Source: Eoetvoesia sp035555955 (lineage in GTDB: Bacteria > Pseudomonadota > Gammaproteobacteria > Burkholderiales > Burkholderiaceae_B). Taken from it: DNA of 64,000 bases. This document shows positions 8,940 through 18,129 of this stretch, one piece after another (position 1 is the stretch's first letter; every line of letters begins with the position of its first letter). The notes under the pieces are model-generated. The model was given only the letters and a program-made list of their open reading frames with translations, was not told the origin of the DNA and made no database searches. The stretch is taken from contig NZ_DATMGA010000039.1 of the NCBI RefSeq assembly GCF_035555955.1, positions 1 to 64,000 of the forward strand, written 5' to 3'. A program made the translations under genes and the position numbers.

Positions 8940-10232
8940 CTATGAAAACCACTGAAGCGGCGTTGTGATGATGTGGGGAAACGCAATGACCAGGCCGACC
9001 AGCACGATAGTGGCGACAACATAGGGGATAGTGCCCACGAAAATCGCTCGTATCGGTATTTCAGGGCAAACCGCCTTGACCGTGAACACATTCATGCCCA
9101 CAGGCGGCGACAGCATGCCCAGCTCGATCAAAATGACCACGAAGATGCCGAACCAGACCGGATCCACGCCCATGTTCGCGACCACCGCCAGGAAGATCGG
9201 CGCGGTGAGAACCAGCAGCCCCATGGACTCCATGATGGCACCCAGGATCAGGTAGATCACCGCAATGGCTATCAACACGCCGGTTACCGAAAGATTCATG
9301 TTTTCGATGAGCATCACCAGATCGAACGTCATGCCGGTAAGGCTGACGAAGTTGGCGAAGGTCAAGGCGCCGAACAGAATGACGAAAATCATGGCGGTGG
9401 TTCGGGCCGTATCGACCATGCACTCGACAAACCCGTCAAGGCTCAAGCGCCGGCGCGCCAACGCAATGGCCAAAGCGCCGATGGCGCCGATGGCCGCGCA
9501 CTCGGTCACGGTGAAGATGCCGCTGTACATGCCTCCCAGCACGATCACGAACAAAACCAGCAGCCCCCATAGGCCATTCATCAACCGCAGGCGCTCGCGC
9601 ACGGGAACGCGCTCGGCCGTCGGCCCCAGGGAAGGCTTGATCGCCACCGTGACGACCAGGGACAATATGAACAAAAGGGCCAGCAACAAACCTGGAACGA
9701 TCGTGGCGATGAACAGCTTGCGTATGTCGGTTTCCGTAAGCAGGCCATAAACGATCAGTGGTACCGACGGGGGAATCAAGGCCGCCAACACACCCGCCGA
9801 CGCCACGGCGCCCGACGAAACGGTTGGACTGTATCCCAAGCGCAGCATGGGGGGGATGGCCACTTTGCTCATGGTGGCGCAAGTGGCCACCGAGCTCCCG
9901 GACACCGCGCCGAATACCGCGCACGATGCCACGGTTGCATGCGCCAGCCCGCCCTTGCGATGCCCCAGCCACGAGTGCGCGCACTGGTAAAGATCTTCGG
10001 ACAATTTTGCGCGAAACACGAACAACCCCATGAGTATGAACATGGGCAGAACCGACAAGCCATAATTGGCCGACACGTCAACAACCTGCTGCGACAACAT
10101 GGACAGCGCCGGATCAAGGCCGCGCAAATAGGCGAAGCCTCCAGCCCCGACCAGAATCAGAGCGAAAGCCAGGGGCACGCCTATAAACGCCAATCCCAGG
10201 ACAAAAGCAAAGCCAATCAGTGCCGTTATCAT
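8940..10232 (-). CDS. dctM: TRAP transporter large permease subunit
   Basis: This 430-aa membrane protein has about 12 hydrophobic segments and the DctM features: an N-terminal hairpin (F-I-G-V-P-L-A-F-A-L), G-A-V-S-G-S-S-V-A-T, and a second repeat with P-P-V-G-M-N near the C-terminus. It is the Na+- or H+-coupled permease of a tripartite ATP-independent periplasmic transporter. It overlaps dctQ by 4 bp (ATGA), which implies translational coupling. The substrate is unknown; the flanking monooxygenase and sulfatase point to a sulfated or aromatic acid. Confidence 0.9.
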   Translation of the reverse strand: MITALIGFAFVLGLAFIGVPLAFALILVGAGGFAYLRGLDPALSMLSQQVVDVSANYGLSVLPMFILMGLFVFRAKLSEDLYQCAHSWLGHRKGGLAHATVASCAVFGAVSGSSVATCATMSKVAIPPMLRLGYSPTVSSGAVASAGVLAALIPPSVPLIVYGLLTETDIRKLFIATIVPGLLLALLFILSLVVTVAIKPSLGPTAERVPVRERLRLMNGLWGLLVLFVIVLGGMYSGIFTVTECAAIGAIGALAIALARRRLSLDGFVECMVDTARTTAMIFVILFGALTFANFVSLTGMTFDLVMLIENMNLSVTGVLIAIAVIYLILGAIMESMGLLVLTAPIFLAVVANMGVDPVWFGIFVVILIELGMLSPPVGMNVFTVKAVCPEIPIRAIFVGTIPYVVATIVLVGLVIAFPHIITTPLQWFS

Positions 10233-10726
10233 GCGACACTCCCATCAAGATCTGGACGCCCGACCGCATCCCTGCAGGTAACGGCCACCAGCAAGGCGAC
10301 CGTCAGTACGGTGAACGCAAACATCACGTAGGTCAGCGGCGCCATGGGCAGGGCCAGCACCAAAGTCTCGGTGCGGGTCTTGACGTATCGGCCGGCCTGC
10401 TCCCAAAGCCGCCAGGCCAGCAGGGCCAGGGCGAACAGGCTGACGAGATCGCAGACGGTCTGCTTGGCACGCAATGCCGCGGAGCCGAAGAAACCGTCTA
10501 TAAGGCTGACGGTAATATGGCCCCGCTCGCGGGTGATCAAGGGCAGCCCCGCGAAAATCGTGATGGCCATGGCCATCTGGATGATCTCGGACGAGCCGCT
10601 TACCGGACTGGCAAACACGTAACGCATGAATACATCCACGAATGTCAGAACGAGGATGAGGGACAAGGGCAGCACGCAAGCGCAATACAGCAAGCGGGTC
10701 AGCCACTGGTTGAAGGATTGGCGCAT
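10229..10726 (-). CDS. dctQ: TRAP transporter small permease subunit
   Basis: The 165-aa product has four hydrophobic segments typical of DctQ, including F-V-D-V-F-M-R-Y-V-F after the first helix and a conserved R-G-H-I-T-V-S-L motif. ATG at 10726 was preferred over an in-frame GTG at 10738, because GGAG lies six bases before the ATG. It pairs with DctM to form the membrane part of the transporter and follows dctP by about 18 bp. Confidence 0.87.
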   Translation of the reverse strand: MRQSFNQWLTRLLYCACVLPLSLILVLTFVDVFMRYVFASPVSGSSEIIQMAMAITIFAGLPLITRERGHITVSLIDGFFGSAALRAKQTVCDLVSLFALALLAWRLWEQAGRYVKTRTETLVLALPMAPLTYVMFAFTVLTVALLVAVTCRDAVGRPDLDGSVA

Positions 10727-10744
10727 TTCAGACTCCACGAAGAA

Positions 10745-11767
10745 CTATTTCTTGCCGTTGGCCAGATCTTGCTGCGTTTTGTAATAGGCAATTGCCGCCT
10801 TGCCATCGACCCCCATGGCTTTGGCGTCGGCCAGCCACTTTTGCACCATGGGATCGCCCAGCGCATGCAGATCGGCGGTGAATTGCAGACTGGCTTTTTC
10901 GAACTTGACGCCATTGCCGGCCAGCTTTGTGCGCGCGGAGGCGTCCAGCTCGTCAAAGACGACGGAACGTTCTGCGAACGCCTCGCCGCTGAGCTTGGTG
11001 ATGATTTCGCGATCCTTCTCGTCCAACGCCGCCCATTTGTCCTTGTTCACGAAAAAGATGAACGTTGCGCCCGAAAGGCCTCCCGGAAGATCGACAACGG
11101 ACTTCACATAGCTGTCGGTCTTGAACATGACCGTATCCATGACCGGATAGCCGGTAAACGCGTCGACCGTGCCATTGGAAATGATTTCATGACTGCGCGC
11201 GGCGGCCTCGGCGATGACACCCGCCCCCGCCGCCTCCATGATTTTTGCCGCCGTGCCCGGGGCGGCATAGATGCGGATGCCTTTAAGGTCGGCCACGGAG
11301 GCGATCGGCTTTTTCATGGCATAGATGGCGGCGCCCGGAAAACTTACGAACCCGAGCAAATGCACGTTCTTGTACTCATTGGCCTCACGGAAATACTTGT
11401 CGTAAGTGCGCCAGAGAGCAACCGCCGAACCTTTGGACGAGTCAACCATGAAGGGCAGCTGCGCGATCTGGCCCAGCTTGACTGTGCTGGTCAGAAAACC
11501 GTTGAACATATAAGCGGCATCGGCCACGCCGTTGACCACCGCATCCATTTGCGCCGCCGGAGCAGCCAGGCTTTGGGGAGCGATATGTATCCGGACACGG
11601 CCCTCGGTCGCCTTGTAGACATCCTTCGCCCAGGGCTTCAGCAGTTTGGTATTGATGGGATGGCCGGGCGGCAGGAAGCTGTTCACCAGCAAGGTGCTGG
11701 CAGCCCAACTGCTGGATGCCGCGGCAAAGCATAGGGCCGCGCCGAAAATCATTTTCTTTATAAACAT
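10745..11767 (-). CDS. dctP: TRAP transporter substrate-binding protein
   Basis: The 340-aa periplasmic protein begins at ATG 11767, behind AGGAG, with a signal peptide (F-I-K-K-M then a hydrophobic stretch ending S-W-A-A). The body matches the DctP/TAXI-like binding fold: P-G-H-P-I-N near the N-terminus, then F-P-G-A-A-I-Y-A-M-K-K-P and later A-G-T-A-A-K. It captures the substrate and delivers it to DctQM. It lies between the flavin monooxygenase and dctQ in one operon. Confidence 0.9.
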   Translation of the reverse strand: MFIKKMIFGAALCFAAASSSWAASTLLVNSFLPPGHPINTKLLKPWAKDVYKATEGRVRIHIAPQSLAAPAAQMDAVVNGVADAAYMFNGFLTSTVKLGQIAQLPFMVDSSKGSAVALWRTYDKYFREANEYKNVHLLGFVSFPGAAIYAMKKPIASVADLKGIRIYAAPGTAAKIMEAAGAGVIAEAAARSHEIISNGTVDAFTGYPVMDTVMFKTDSYVKSVVDLPGGLSGATFIFFVNKDKWAALDEKDREIITKLSGEAFAERSVVFDELDASARTKLAGNGVKFEKASLQFTADLHALGDPMVQKWLADAKAMGVDGKAAIAYYKTQQDLANGKK

Positions 11768-11880
11768 GTGATTGTCTCCTTGTATTGGCCCCATGCCGCA
11801 CTTTCCGGACACACCCGCTGACGGGCCCGGTCAGTGCCTGTTCCTGCTGGTTGATAAAGAGCTCGCTGGACTGGGGGCAG

Positions 11881-13629
11881 TCAGTCCAGCGACAACACGG
11901 TGCGCATGACCTCCAGCAAACGGCCTTCGGAACCGGCAACCGCATTCTTCTGGCGCCAGGCGATGTGGCGGTCGGGCCGCACCAGCAGGCAGCCGCCGTC
12001 CTCGATCTCGCAAACGCCGGCCCATGTGCCATACACGTCGTGCGCATCGCAATTGGGACCGCCAATGGAATAAACATCGATGTCGATGCCAAGCTTGTCC
12101 GCCACTGCCTTGCCCGCGGCGCGCCAGGCATCGCCGCCAACACCGGTAAGAATGGTGAAGCGTCCCTTTCCCACCAGGTCGTGCGTGGATACCCGCGCCT
12201 GATTTCGCTGCAGCCAGGCGTGCGGTATGGTTCGTCCGGGAAAGGTGGAGTGCTCGTAATACAGCTCGGGATCGCGCGTCGGGGCGCGCTGCGCCGTGCC
12301 GTCGGGAATCACCGCGCTGGAGGCGTACGTCTGGCCCATCTCGACGCCGTGGCAATTGAACTGGTAATTCTGCAGCTCGACGGCGGAACGCAAGGCTTTG
12401 CGGCGTTCGCGCCCGCGATCCGTATCGCTGAAGAGCTCATCCACGTTGGCCCAGCCCTCGGCCTCGTTCTGCCCCGGCTCGAAACCCAATGCATTCGAAA
12501 TGGGCATCATGTCGGCAACGGACTTCATGGCGCGATCAACCACCTGGCGTGCAACGGGAAGGCGTTCCGCCGAATAGGTATCCAGCAAGCCGTCGCCCGC
12601 CTTGCCCTTCAACACCATGGCCAGCTTCCAGGCAAGATTGAAAGCGTCCTGGATGCATGTGTTGGTGCCCAGGCCATTGGCGGGGGGATGCCGGTGGGCG
12701 GCATTGCCGGCAATCATCACCCGGCCTTTGCGCATGTGCTTGGCCCTCACGTGGTTGATCGACCACTTGGATACGGCCTTTACCTTGATGGGCACATCGG
12801 GGTCGCCGATGGTGGCACGGGCGCGGGCCATGACGGCCTCTTCGGAAAGATCGGGCTCGCCCGCCGACGGGTCATACATGAACAGCAGCACCCATTCGTT
12901 CCATGGACGGACGCAGATATAGGTGCCGCTGCCGACCCAGTAATCGTTGCCCGGCTGCGTCATCCAGTACAAGACACCCGCCCTATGGGCCGTGTATTTT
13001 TCCAGATCGACTTCGAGCCAGCAGTTGACGGCGGCGCCCAGGTTCATCTGGCCTTCCATTTCGAAGCCGATTTGCTTGGCCACGACACTGTTGTCGCCAT
13101 CGCCGCCGATGACATACTGCGACACGATTTTTATTTCTTCGCCGGTGTTGCGGTCTTTGCACAGGGCCGTAACGCCGTTTTCGTCCTGCGATATTGAAAC
13201 CAGCTCGGTACTGAACAGAAACCTGGCTCCGCGCTCTCGCGCGGCATCGAGGATGACGGGCTCGAGCACATGCTGGGGCGCATTGCACATGCTGCTGGGG
13301 CTGGACCGCGTGTAATCGGCCAGCCTCTCCGGAGAAGACCCCCACGTTTGCAAGCGCGCGATTTCGGTTCCGGCAAAGCTCGTCGCCCAGATGTTGTTGC
13401 TCATCAGCGCATTGGGCGTCGCGATCTCGAGAACACGATCTTCAATGCCGAGATCGCGGAACACTTCCATGGTGCGCTGGTTGGTGATGTGCGCGCGCGG
13501 CGAATTGGCCGTGCCGGGATACCGGGTGATCGTAAGGGTTTCAATGCCGTATGTGGCCAACAGGCACGTGGCGGCCAAACCGGTGGGCCCCGCACCCACG
13601 ATAAATACGGGCACTTCGATAACTTGCAT
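11881..13629 (-). CDS. FAD-dependent aromatic hydroxylase, PheA/TfdB family
   Basis: The 582-aa flavoprotein hydroxylase would use FAD, NAD(P)H and O2 to hydroxylate a phenolic ring. It has the FAD motif V-G-A-G-P-T-G-L-A at the N-terminus, I-G-G-D-G-D-N in the middle and a long phenol-hydroxylase-type C-terminal domain. The second FAD motif, usually G-D-A-A-H, reads G-N-A-A-H before R-H-P-P-A-N-G-L-G. ATG 13629 has a GGAG site and gives the natural N-terminus; the frame is open for 41 further codons upstream, which are probably untranslated. It is the first gene of the operon with dctPQM and a sulfatase, and is divergent from a GntR gene. Confidence 0.88.
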   Translation of the reverse strand: MQVIEVPVFIVGAGPTGLAATCLLATYGIETLTITRYPGTANSPRAHITNQRTMEVFRDLGIEDRVLEIATPNALMSNNIWATSFAGTEIARLQTWGSSPERLADYTRSSPSSMCNAPQHVLEPVILDAARERGARFLFSTELVSISQDENGVTALCKDRNTGEEIKIVSQYVIGGDGDNSVVAKQIGFEMEGQMNLGAAVNCWLEVDLEKYTAHRAGVLYWMTQPGNDYWVGSGTYICVRPWNEWVLLFMYDPSAGEPDLSEEAVMARARATIGDPDVPIKVKAVSKWSINHVRAKHMRKGRVMIAGNAAHRHPPANGLGTNTCIQDAFNLAWKLAMVLKGKAGDGLLDTYSAERLPVARQVVDRAMKSVADMMPISNALGFEPGQNEAEGWANVDELFSDTDRGRERRKALRSAVELQNYQFNCHGVEMGQTYASSAVIPDGTAQRAPTRDPELYYEHSTFPGRTIPHAWLQRNQARVSTHDLVGKGRFTILTGVGGDAWRAAGKAVADKLGIDIDVYSIGGPNCDAHDVYGTWAGVCEIEDGGCLLVRPDRHIAWRQKNAVAGSEGRLLEVMRTVLSLD

Positions 13630-13694
13630 AGTTGCTCCAGAAACAAAACGCTTGAACATTTGAAGTAGGTGGCTGCAGTTTTTTTGATCGGCTT

Positions 13695-13822
13695 CGCTCC
13701 CCGAGGGGCGCTTTTTGCCTTTGGACGGCCGGCGACAACCCCGCCCCTCCACGCTGCGCCGCTACGCGTCTGGCTGCCCCCCCAAAGGGGGGGCACTTTT
13801 TGCCTTGGGGCGGCCCGGCGGC
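13695..13822. repeat. Two direct copies of a GC-rich hairpin repeat
   Basis: Two copies in the same orientation (about 13695-13734 and 13775-13822) share the pattern hairpin-G/C-CTTTTTGCCT-nGG-CGGCC-GGCG. The second has a near-perfect hairpin of seven C, AAA, seven G. They resemble + strand terminators but lie between two divergent genes, where no upstream transcript needs stopping. Similar elements are common between genes of Alcaligenaceae (from memory), so they are probably dispersed intergenic repeats. The 320-bp gap holds no gene. Confidence 0.6.
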
Positions 13823-13893
13823 CAAAAAACCTGAAAGCGATTCCCAGAAATATATATATTTTTGTAATTCTTATACATAAAGGAAAACCCTAT

Positions 13894-13912
13894 AATATTT
13901 TTATAAAATATT
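13894..13912. promoter_or_regulatory. AT-rich palindrome before GntR gene
   Basis: Perfect 8-base arms (AATATTTT at 13894 and AAAATATT ending at 13912) flank TAT. The palindrome is 37 bases before the GntR start, in the divergent region shared with the monooxygenase operon. It could be the GntR operator, or just part of an AT-rich promoter; only symmetry and position support it. Confidence 0.4.
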
Positions 13913-13949
13913 GGATTAAGCTTCAGAAGCATGCAAAAATCACGCCACT

Positions 13950-14651
13950 ATGCCTTCCGACGCTATGACGCAAAACAGATACATGAATGGCACGCTGACC
14001 TCTTCGGTGGTCGCGCGGCTGCGCGCCGATATCATCAACGGAGTGTTGCCCCCGGGATCCAAGCTGCGTACCCGGGAGCTATGCGATCGCTACGAAATCA
14101 GCCTCGTCCCCATGCGCGAGGCGCTATCCCGGCTGGTCAGCGGAGGGTTCGTGCAGGTCGAGGATCAGCGCGGCTTTCGCGTTGCCGACGTATCGGCCGA
14201 TGACCTGAACGACATCACCAATGTGCGGCTGCATGTGGAAAAAGAGGCATTGCGCCTGTCCATCGAAAAGGGGGGCCTGGCCTGGGAATCGAACCTCGTG
14301 GCGGCCCACCACCATTTAAGCCGCCTGCCCATGGAGATGCCAGGGGCACAAGGGGTAAATCCGGAATGGGAGCAAGCCCACACCGCCTTCCACCAAGCCC
14401 TGCTGGCCGCCTGCGACTCACGCTTGCTGCTGCAACTGGCGGAGCAATTGCGCGAACAGACCTCGCGCTACCGCCATCTGTCGATACGGGCCGCGCCCCC
14501 GGCGCAAAACAACGGCTGGTTGAAACGCGACGTGGCCGCCGAGCACGAGGCCTTGTTGAACGCCGCGGTCAAGAAAGACATAGCATTGGCGAACGAGCTG
14601 CTTGAAAAGCATTTCCGCAATACCAGCAATCTCGTCCTGAAGCTCGAATGA
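13950..14651 (+). CDS. GntR-family transcriptional regulator with FCD domain
   Basis: The 233-aa product has a GntR winged helix at residues about 16-80 (L-P-P-G-S-K-L-R-T-R-E-L-C-D-R-Y and P-M-R-E-A-L-S-R-L) and an all-helical FCD effector domain containing A-H-T-A-F-H-Q-A-L and E-H-E-A-L-L-N-A-A. The ATGs at 13950, 13965 and 13983 are all possible starts, as no clear ribosome site distinguishes them. It is divergent from the monooxygenase-dctPQM-sulfatase operon and is its most likely repressor. Confidence 0.87.
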   Translation: MPSDAMTQNRYMNGTLTSSVVARLRADIINGVLPPGSKLRTRELCDRYEISLVPMREALSRLVSGGFVQVEDQRGFRVADVSADDLNDITNVRLHVEKEALRLSIEKGGLAWESNLVAAHHHLSRLPMEMPGAQGVNPEWEQAHTAFHQALLAACDSRLLLQLAEQLREQTSRYRHLSIRAAPPAQNNGWLKRDVAAEHEALLNAAVKKDIALANELLEKHFRNTSNLVLKLE

Positions 14652-14744
14652 GCCCCGCCGGCATAGGGTTCGGCAGCCAGGCAAGCCAGCCGCAGCTGCC
14701 GTTCTGATCGCGGCAAGCGACCAGCAATGGCGGCTACGGCTGGC

Positions 14745-15341
14745 TCAATGCCCTGGCGCCCACAGGCGCGGCTTGCCTTTTTTCTCGTAGGCCATGCCCT
14801 TGGGATAGCTGATCAGCTCCAGTTGCATTCCCCACGGCGTCAACACATAGGTGATCGACTCGCCGGCGGCGGGGCCTTCCTTGAGCGCGAACGGCCCCAT
14901 GAAGGTTTTCAGCCCAAGTGCCCTGGCCTTGTCGACCGCGGCCTTGATGTCCTTGACGTAGAAGGCGATGTGGTAGCCGCCGTAATCGCTGTTGCGCGGC
15001 ATTTTCGTATTTTGGTCCGGCGCGCTGTACTGGAACAGTTCTATGTTCGACCCATGGCCGCAGCGCATCATCGCGATCTGCTTGATGACCGCGCGCGGAT
15101 CGACGTTGACGAGATCCTGCATGAAGGTTCCCTTGTCGTCGCTGAAGGGCCCGAAGCGCATCACCTCGGTGCAGCCCATCACGTCATGGAAGAAAGCCAC
15201 ACCCTGGTTGATGTCGGGCACGGTGAAACCGATGTGGTCGATACCCCGCACACCCGGTATCCCCCCTCCGCCCGCGGCCCAGACGCTGCTGGCGGACAGA
15301 CACAATGCGGTGCAGGCCGCGACCTTGGCGATTTTTTTCAT
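14745..15341 (-). CDS. Secreted VOC-superfamily (glyoxalase/extradiol-dioxygenase fold) protein
   Basis: ATG 15341 follows a strong AGGAGGA site and opens a signal peptide (K-K-I-A-K-V then a hydrophobic run ending S-V-W-A-A). The mature 175 or so residues carry a VOC fold: I-D-H-I-G-F-T-V-P-D-I near the start, Y-H-I-A-F-Y-V-K-D in the second module and M-Q-L-E-L-I-S-Y near the end. The His/Glu positions fit a metal site. VOC enzymes are normally cytoplasmic, so export is unusual. Convergent with the GntR gene, 93 bp apart. Function unknown. Confidence 0.8.
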   Translation of the reverse strand: MKKIAKVAACTALCLSASSVWAAGGGGIPGVRGIDHIGFTVPDINQGVAFFHDVMGCTEVMRFGPFSDDKGTFMQDLVNVDPRAVIKQIAMMRCGHGSNIELFQYSAPDQNTKMPRNSDYGGYHIAFYVKDIKAAVDKARALGLKTFMGPFALKEGPAAGESITYVLTPWGMQLELISYPKGMAYEKKGKPRLWAPGH

Positions 15342-15575
15342 GACGGCTTCCTCCTGAGGCGGATTATTGAACAACGGCGGAGACCAGGCGGCCTGCGGGC
15401 GTTCAATGTTGCAAGCGCGACCCCAGGGCGGCTGTATGGCGGCTAATGACAACGGCAATAACTTGCAGGACAAATAATGCCACACTCAAAATCAAAAGAG
15501 TAAGCTCCCTTTTGATTTTTTTTCTTTACTTACCAAGACCTGAACAATGTCGGCAAGGCGCACATCGCAATATTG

Positions 15576-15621
15576 AAAAAAGGCCCTTGCCATCGCCCAT
15601 GGGCGGGAGGCAAGAGCCTTT
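15576..15621 (-). terminator. Rho-independent terminator after the GH64-like lipoprotein gene
   Basis: On the minus strand AAAGGC and TTGCC arms pair with their complements, apart from a two-base internal mismatch, and the hairpin runs into TTTTTT. It lies about 54 bp past the lipoprotein stop codon. The rest of the 333-bp gap (15342-15674) holds the VOC gene promoter region and no gene. Confidence 0.7.
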
Positions 15622-15674
15622 GAGAATACTGCTGCCGCCTGCCTCTTTTCAGAAGGCGGGCACAGCCGGAGCCG

Positions 15675-17744
15675 CTATGGCTTCAGGTAATCGACCGGAT
15701 CGGGATAGCTCAGGTAATTCTTGGTGAGCTGCTTTTCCCGCTGCTCGTTGGGGTCGGGGTTCGCGCACCACTGCTCCGACTTCGGATGTTTCTCACCGTT
15801 GCTCTTCACGACGCCGCAAGCCGTCTTGTCGGTAAGCGTATCCGCGTTGGTCGGGTGGCAGACAGTGGCGTTCTCGTCCGAGCACGGGGCGAACTTGGAG
15901 TTGACGACGACGGTGTATACGTTGTCGTTCATGTCGGTGAAGCGCACCTTGATCGGGTAGGACTTCACGGTGCCGACCCGGAATCCCGCAATCTGGCTGT
16001 TGTCGGGCATGGTGACGTTTTGATTGACATTATGGCAATCCAGATTGCCGTCCTCCGTATTCATGGAGCACACGCCGTACTTCTTGATCAGAGGCTTGTT
16101 CGCCTTGCCGTCAAGTGCCGTGGGCACGCCGACCGACAGCGTAAAGCCGTCCGCATAGCTGAACTGCTGTTCATTTTCCAGGCCCTGAAGCCCGCCCACG
16201 GCGAAGACCAGGCCGCTGCCCAATTCGCTCATGAAGCCGACGGCGTCGTCCACCGAGAACCCATATGCGTTCATTTTCAGATCGTCGTGGATCAGCTGGA
16301 CGTAAGGGTTGAACAACAGATTGGGATTGGCCTTGACCGCATCCTGCGAACCGTTGTACTGCAGGTCGTGGATGTACATGGCTTGGATCTGGGCATGGTT
16401 CCAATTCGGAATGCTCGTATCCGCCAAAGGATTGGCGCCCGCGCCGCAGCCTTCGTTATACGGAACCCAGCCATAGATGTGCAGGATGGCGTTCCAATAG
16501 CCGAACGTCGGCACCTGGGGTGTGCTGCCCTCGCATTTGCCCGCGTTGTACATGGCCAGATAGTTCTGGTGGTTCTGCTTGAAGAAGGCTTGAACCGCCG
16601 CAAGCTTGCCTTTCAGGTCGGAATCGGCCTCGCAGGTCGCCCCCGGCGTGACGTACTGGCTGAGGTCTTCGCCCGACCAGTCGACGCAAGTCCCCCATAG
16701 ATTCTGCATGCGCTGCACCGCTTCGCCGTAATGAAGCGTTTCTTTTTCGGTTTCGGAACATCCCCCGTTGATGCATTTCAGCACCGTCAGGACGGGCGGA
16801 AACTTGGTGCTGTCCGAAGGCTTGACGGGCACATTGTCGGTGGGCGGCAGAGTGCCGGTGCGCTGGGCGAAAATATTGTAGCCGCCGGGCAGCTTCAATT
16901 TGCTCAGGTTGTAGACGGGCCAGCCGCCCCCAACGTCGGAATCCAGGAAGGCTTGCAGCTTGTTGCTGAAGTCGGCCAGGCTCTGCCCGGAACCGCTGTA
17001 TCCGATATAGGGGTTGCTCTTGGGGCCAATGGCCACAGGCATGTAAACATGATCCACATAGGAAATGTTGTAGCCGACGTTTTCCGGCTTCAACAGACGC
17101 GTAGTCTGGCCGACCGGAATGATGGAGTCCCCGAAGGTGTATTCGGACAACTGCGCATAAACGTTTTCCGGAAACTGGACATCGCTGGAATACGTGCTTA
17201 ACGAGCATTCGGTGCCCTGCCCCTCGCAAGTCACCGTGCTGGGCGTCGCCATGGCGGTGTCAGTCTTGCTGTCAAGCAGCCTTTCACTGTTGTCGGCCAG
17301 AACCACGCGCCCGCCGTTCCACCAGGTAATGTATTTCTTGTCGGACAGTTCGCTGTACAGAGGCAGCGTGACGGTGACCGACGAATTGGGAGGAATGCCC
17401 TTGCCCTCGTTGACATACAGCTTGTACACGAAATCGGTCGGGTAGGCTTCGGTGGTGCGAAAGCACCCTTGAATCCACTCGTTGACCTTATTCTTGCTGG
17501 TTGCGATCACCGGATAGATCTGGCCTGCGGAATTGTTGCGAATGGTGATGGTCTTTGGCGTAAGCTGCACGGGATTGTTGTCGTAATCCTTGCACCCGAC
17601 GGTCTGGGTCGGTATGGAGGCGGACGAAGGAGCATCGTCTTCCTCGCACGCGGTCAGGGTAAACGCCAGCAGAAGCACGCCGCCGACCCGCAACGCAGTG
17701 GCCGGAAAAGAGCGCTTGACGGCTCTTTGAAAAGGGACATTCAT
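15675..17744 (-). CDS. Large lipoprotein resembling GH64 / thaumatin-like beta-1,3-glucanases
   Basis: The 689-aa product starts at ATG 17744; the in-frame ATG nine bases earlier abuts its ribosome site. A signal with a lipobox L-T-A-C puts the lipidated Cys at about residue 33. The first half has a thaumatin-like beta fold (I-T-I-R-N-N-S, I-T-W-W-N-G-G-R-V), then S-E-Y-T-F and N-I-S-Y-V-D-H-V-Y-M-P, which match the GH64 catalytic Glu and Asp (about E201 and D231). Later come A-Y-G-F-S-V-D-D-A and an even spread of cysteines. Likely outer-membrane or periplasmic. A carbohydrate role is inferred. A second, shorter homologue is at 54324-55832. Confidence 0.65.
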   Translation of the reverse strand: MNVPFQRAVKRSFPATALRVGGVLLLAFTLTACEEDDAPSSASIPTQTVGCKDYDNNPVQLTPKTITIRNNSAGQIYPVIATSKNKVNEWIQGCFRTTEAYPTDFVYKLYVNEGKGIPPNSSVTVTLPLYSELSDKKYITWWNGGRVVLADNSERLLDSKTDTAMATPSTVTCEGQGTECSLSTYSSDVQFPENVYAQLSEYTFGDSIIPVGQTTRLLKPENVGYNISYVDHVYMPVAIGPKSNPYIGYSGSGQSLADFSNKLQAFLDSDVGGGWPVYNLSKLKLPGGYNIFAQRTGTLPPTDNVPVKPSDSTKFPPVLTVLKCINGGCSETEKETLHYGEAVQRMQNLWGTCVDWSGEDLSQYVTPGATCEADSDLKGKLAAVQAFFKQNHQNYLAMYNAGKCEGSTPQVPTFGYWNAILHIYGWVPYNEGCGAGANPLADTSIPNWNHAQIQAMYIHDLQYNGSQDAVKANPNLLFNPYVQLIHDDLKMNAYGFSVDDAVGFMSELGSGLVFAVGGLQGLENEQQFSYADGFTLSVGVPTALDGKANKPLIKKYGVCSMNTEDGNLDCHNVNQNVTMPDNSQIAGFRVGTVKSYPIKVRFTDMNDNVYTVVVNSKFAPCSDENATVCHPTNADTLTDKTACGVVKSNGEKHPKSEQWCANPDPNEQREKQLTKNYLSYPDPVDYLKP

Positions 17745-18129
17745 ATAATTCATCCTTTGAAATTAAGACTTCGCGATCACCCGCCGGCGCCTGTCCAACC
17801 GCGCCCGCCGCAGACATGCCGCCCGAATTGATCGTCAAGTCTTTAAGCAACAAATTATAAAAATGGCTTACTGAAACTCAGAGGATTACTTTCTGTCAAA
17901 TACTGGAAAATCCTGTCATTCAAGGAAGACGGAAAGACACGAATACTGGATTTTTCTGGTGAAAAGCCATGCCGAGGCCATGCTCCTTGCCACCGCAATT
18001 GCCGGCCGCCAGAGGTGGATCAACGGCCCGCTTTTAATTTTTAATCGTTATTGCCGAAGGCGCGCCCACAAAGAAGCCTGCCGCGCTTGGAAAGCGCGGC
18101 AGGCGAAGGCAGGGCATGACAGCAAGCCG
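17745..18129. other. 385-bp intergenic region with promoter and terminator
   Basis: No coding sequence is seen. The stretch holds the upstream region of the GH64-like lipoprotein gene, AT-rich around 17850-17960, and the terminator of the binding-protein gene at 18076-18104. Confidence 0.6.
18076..18104 (-). terminator. Rho-independent terminator of the LivK-type gene
   Basis: A perfect 11-bp stem (GCCTGCCGCGC with its complement) closes a 7-base loop. On the minus strand it is followed by TTCTTTGTG. It is 26 bp past the stop of the binding-protein gene, so transcription of that gene ends here. Confidence 0.8.

Noticed and set aside
10220..11734. 504-codon open frame antisense to dctQ and dctP
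   Set aside because: It mirrors codon bias of real genes on the other strand and has no recognisable motif.
11785..13197. 470-codon open frame antisense to the flavin hydroxylase
   Set aside because: Overlaps a gene with clear FAD motifs; no motifs of its own.
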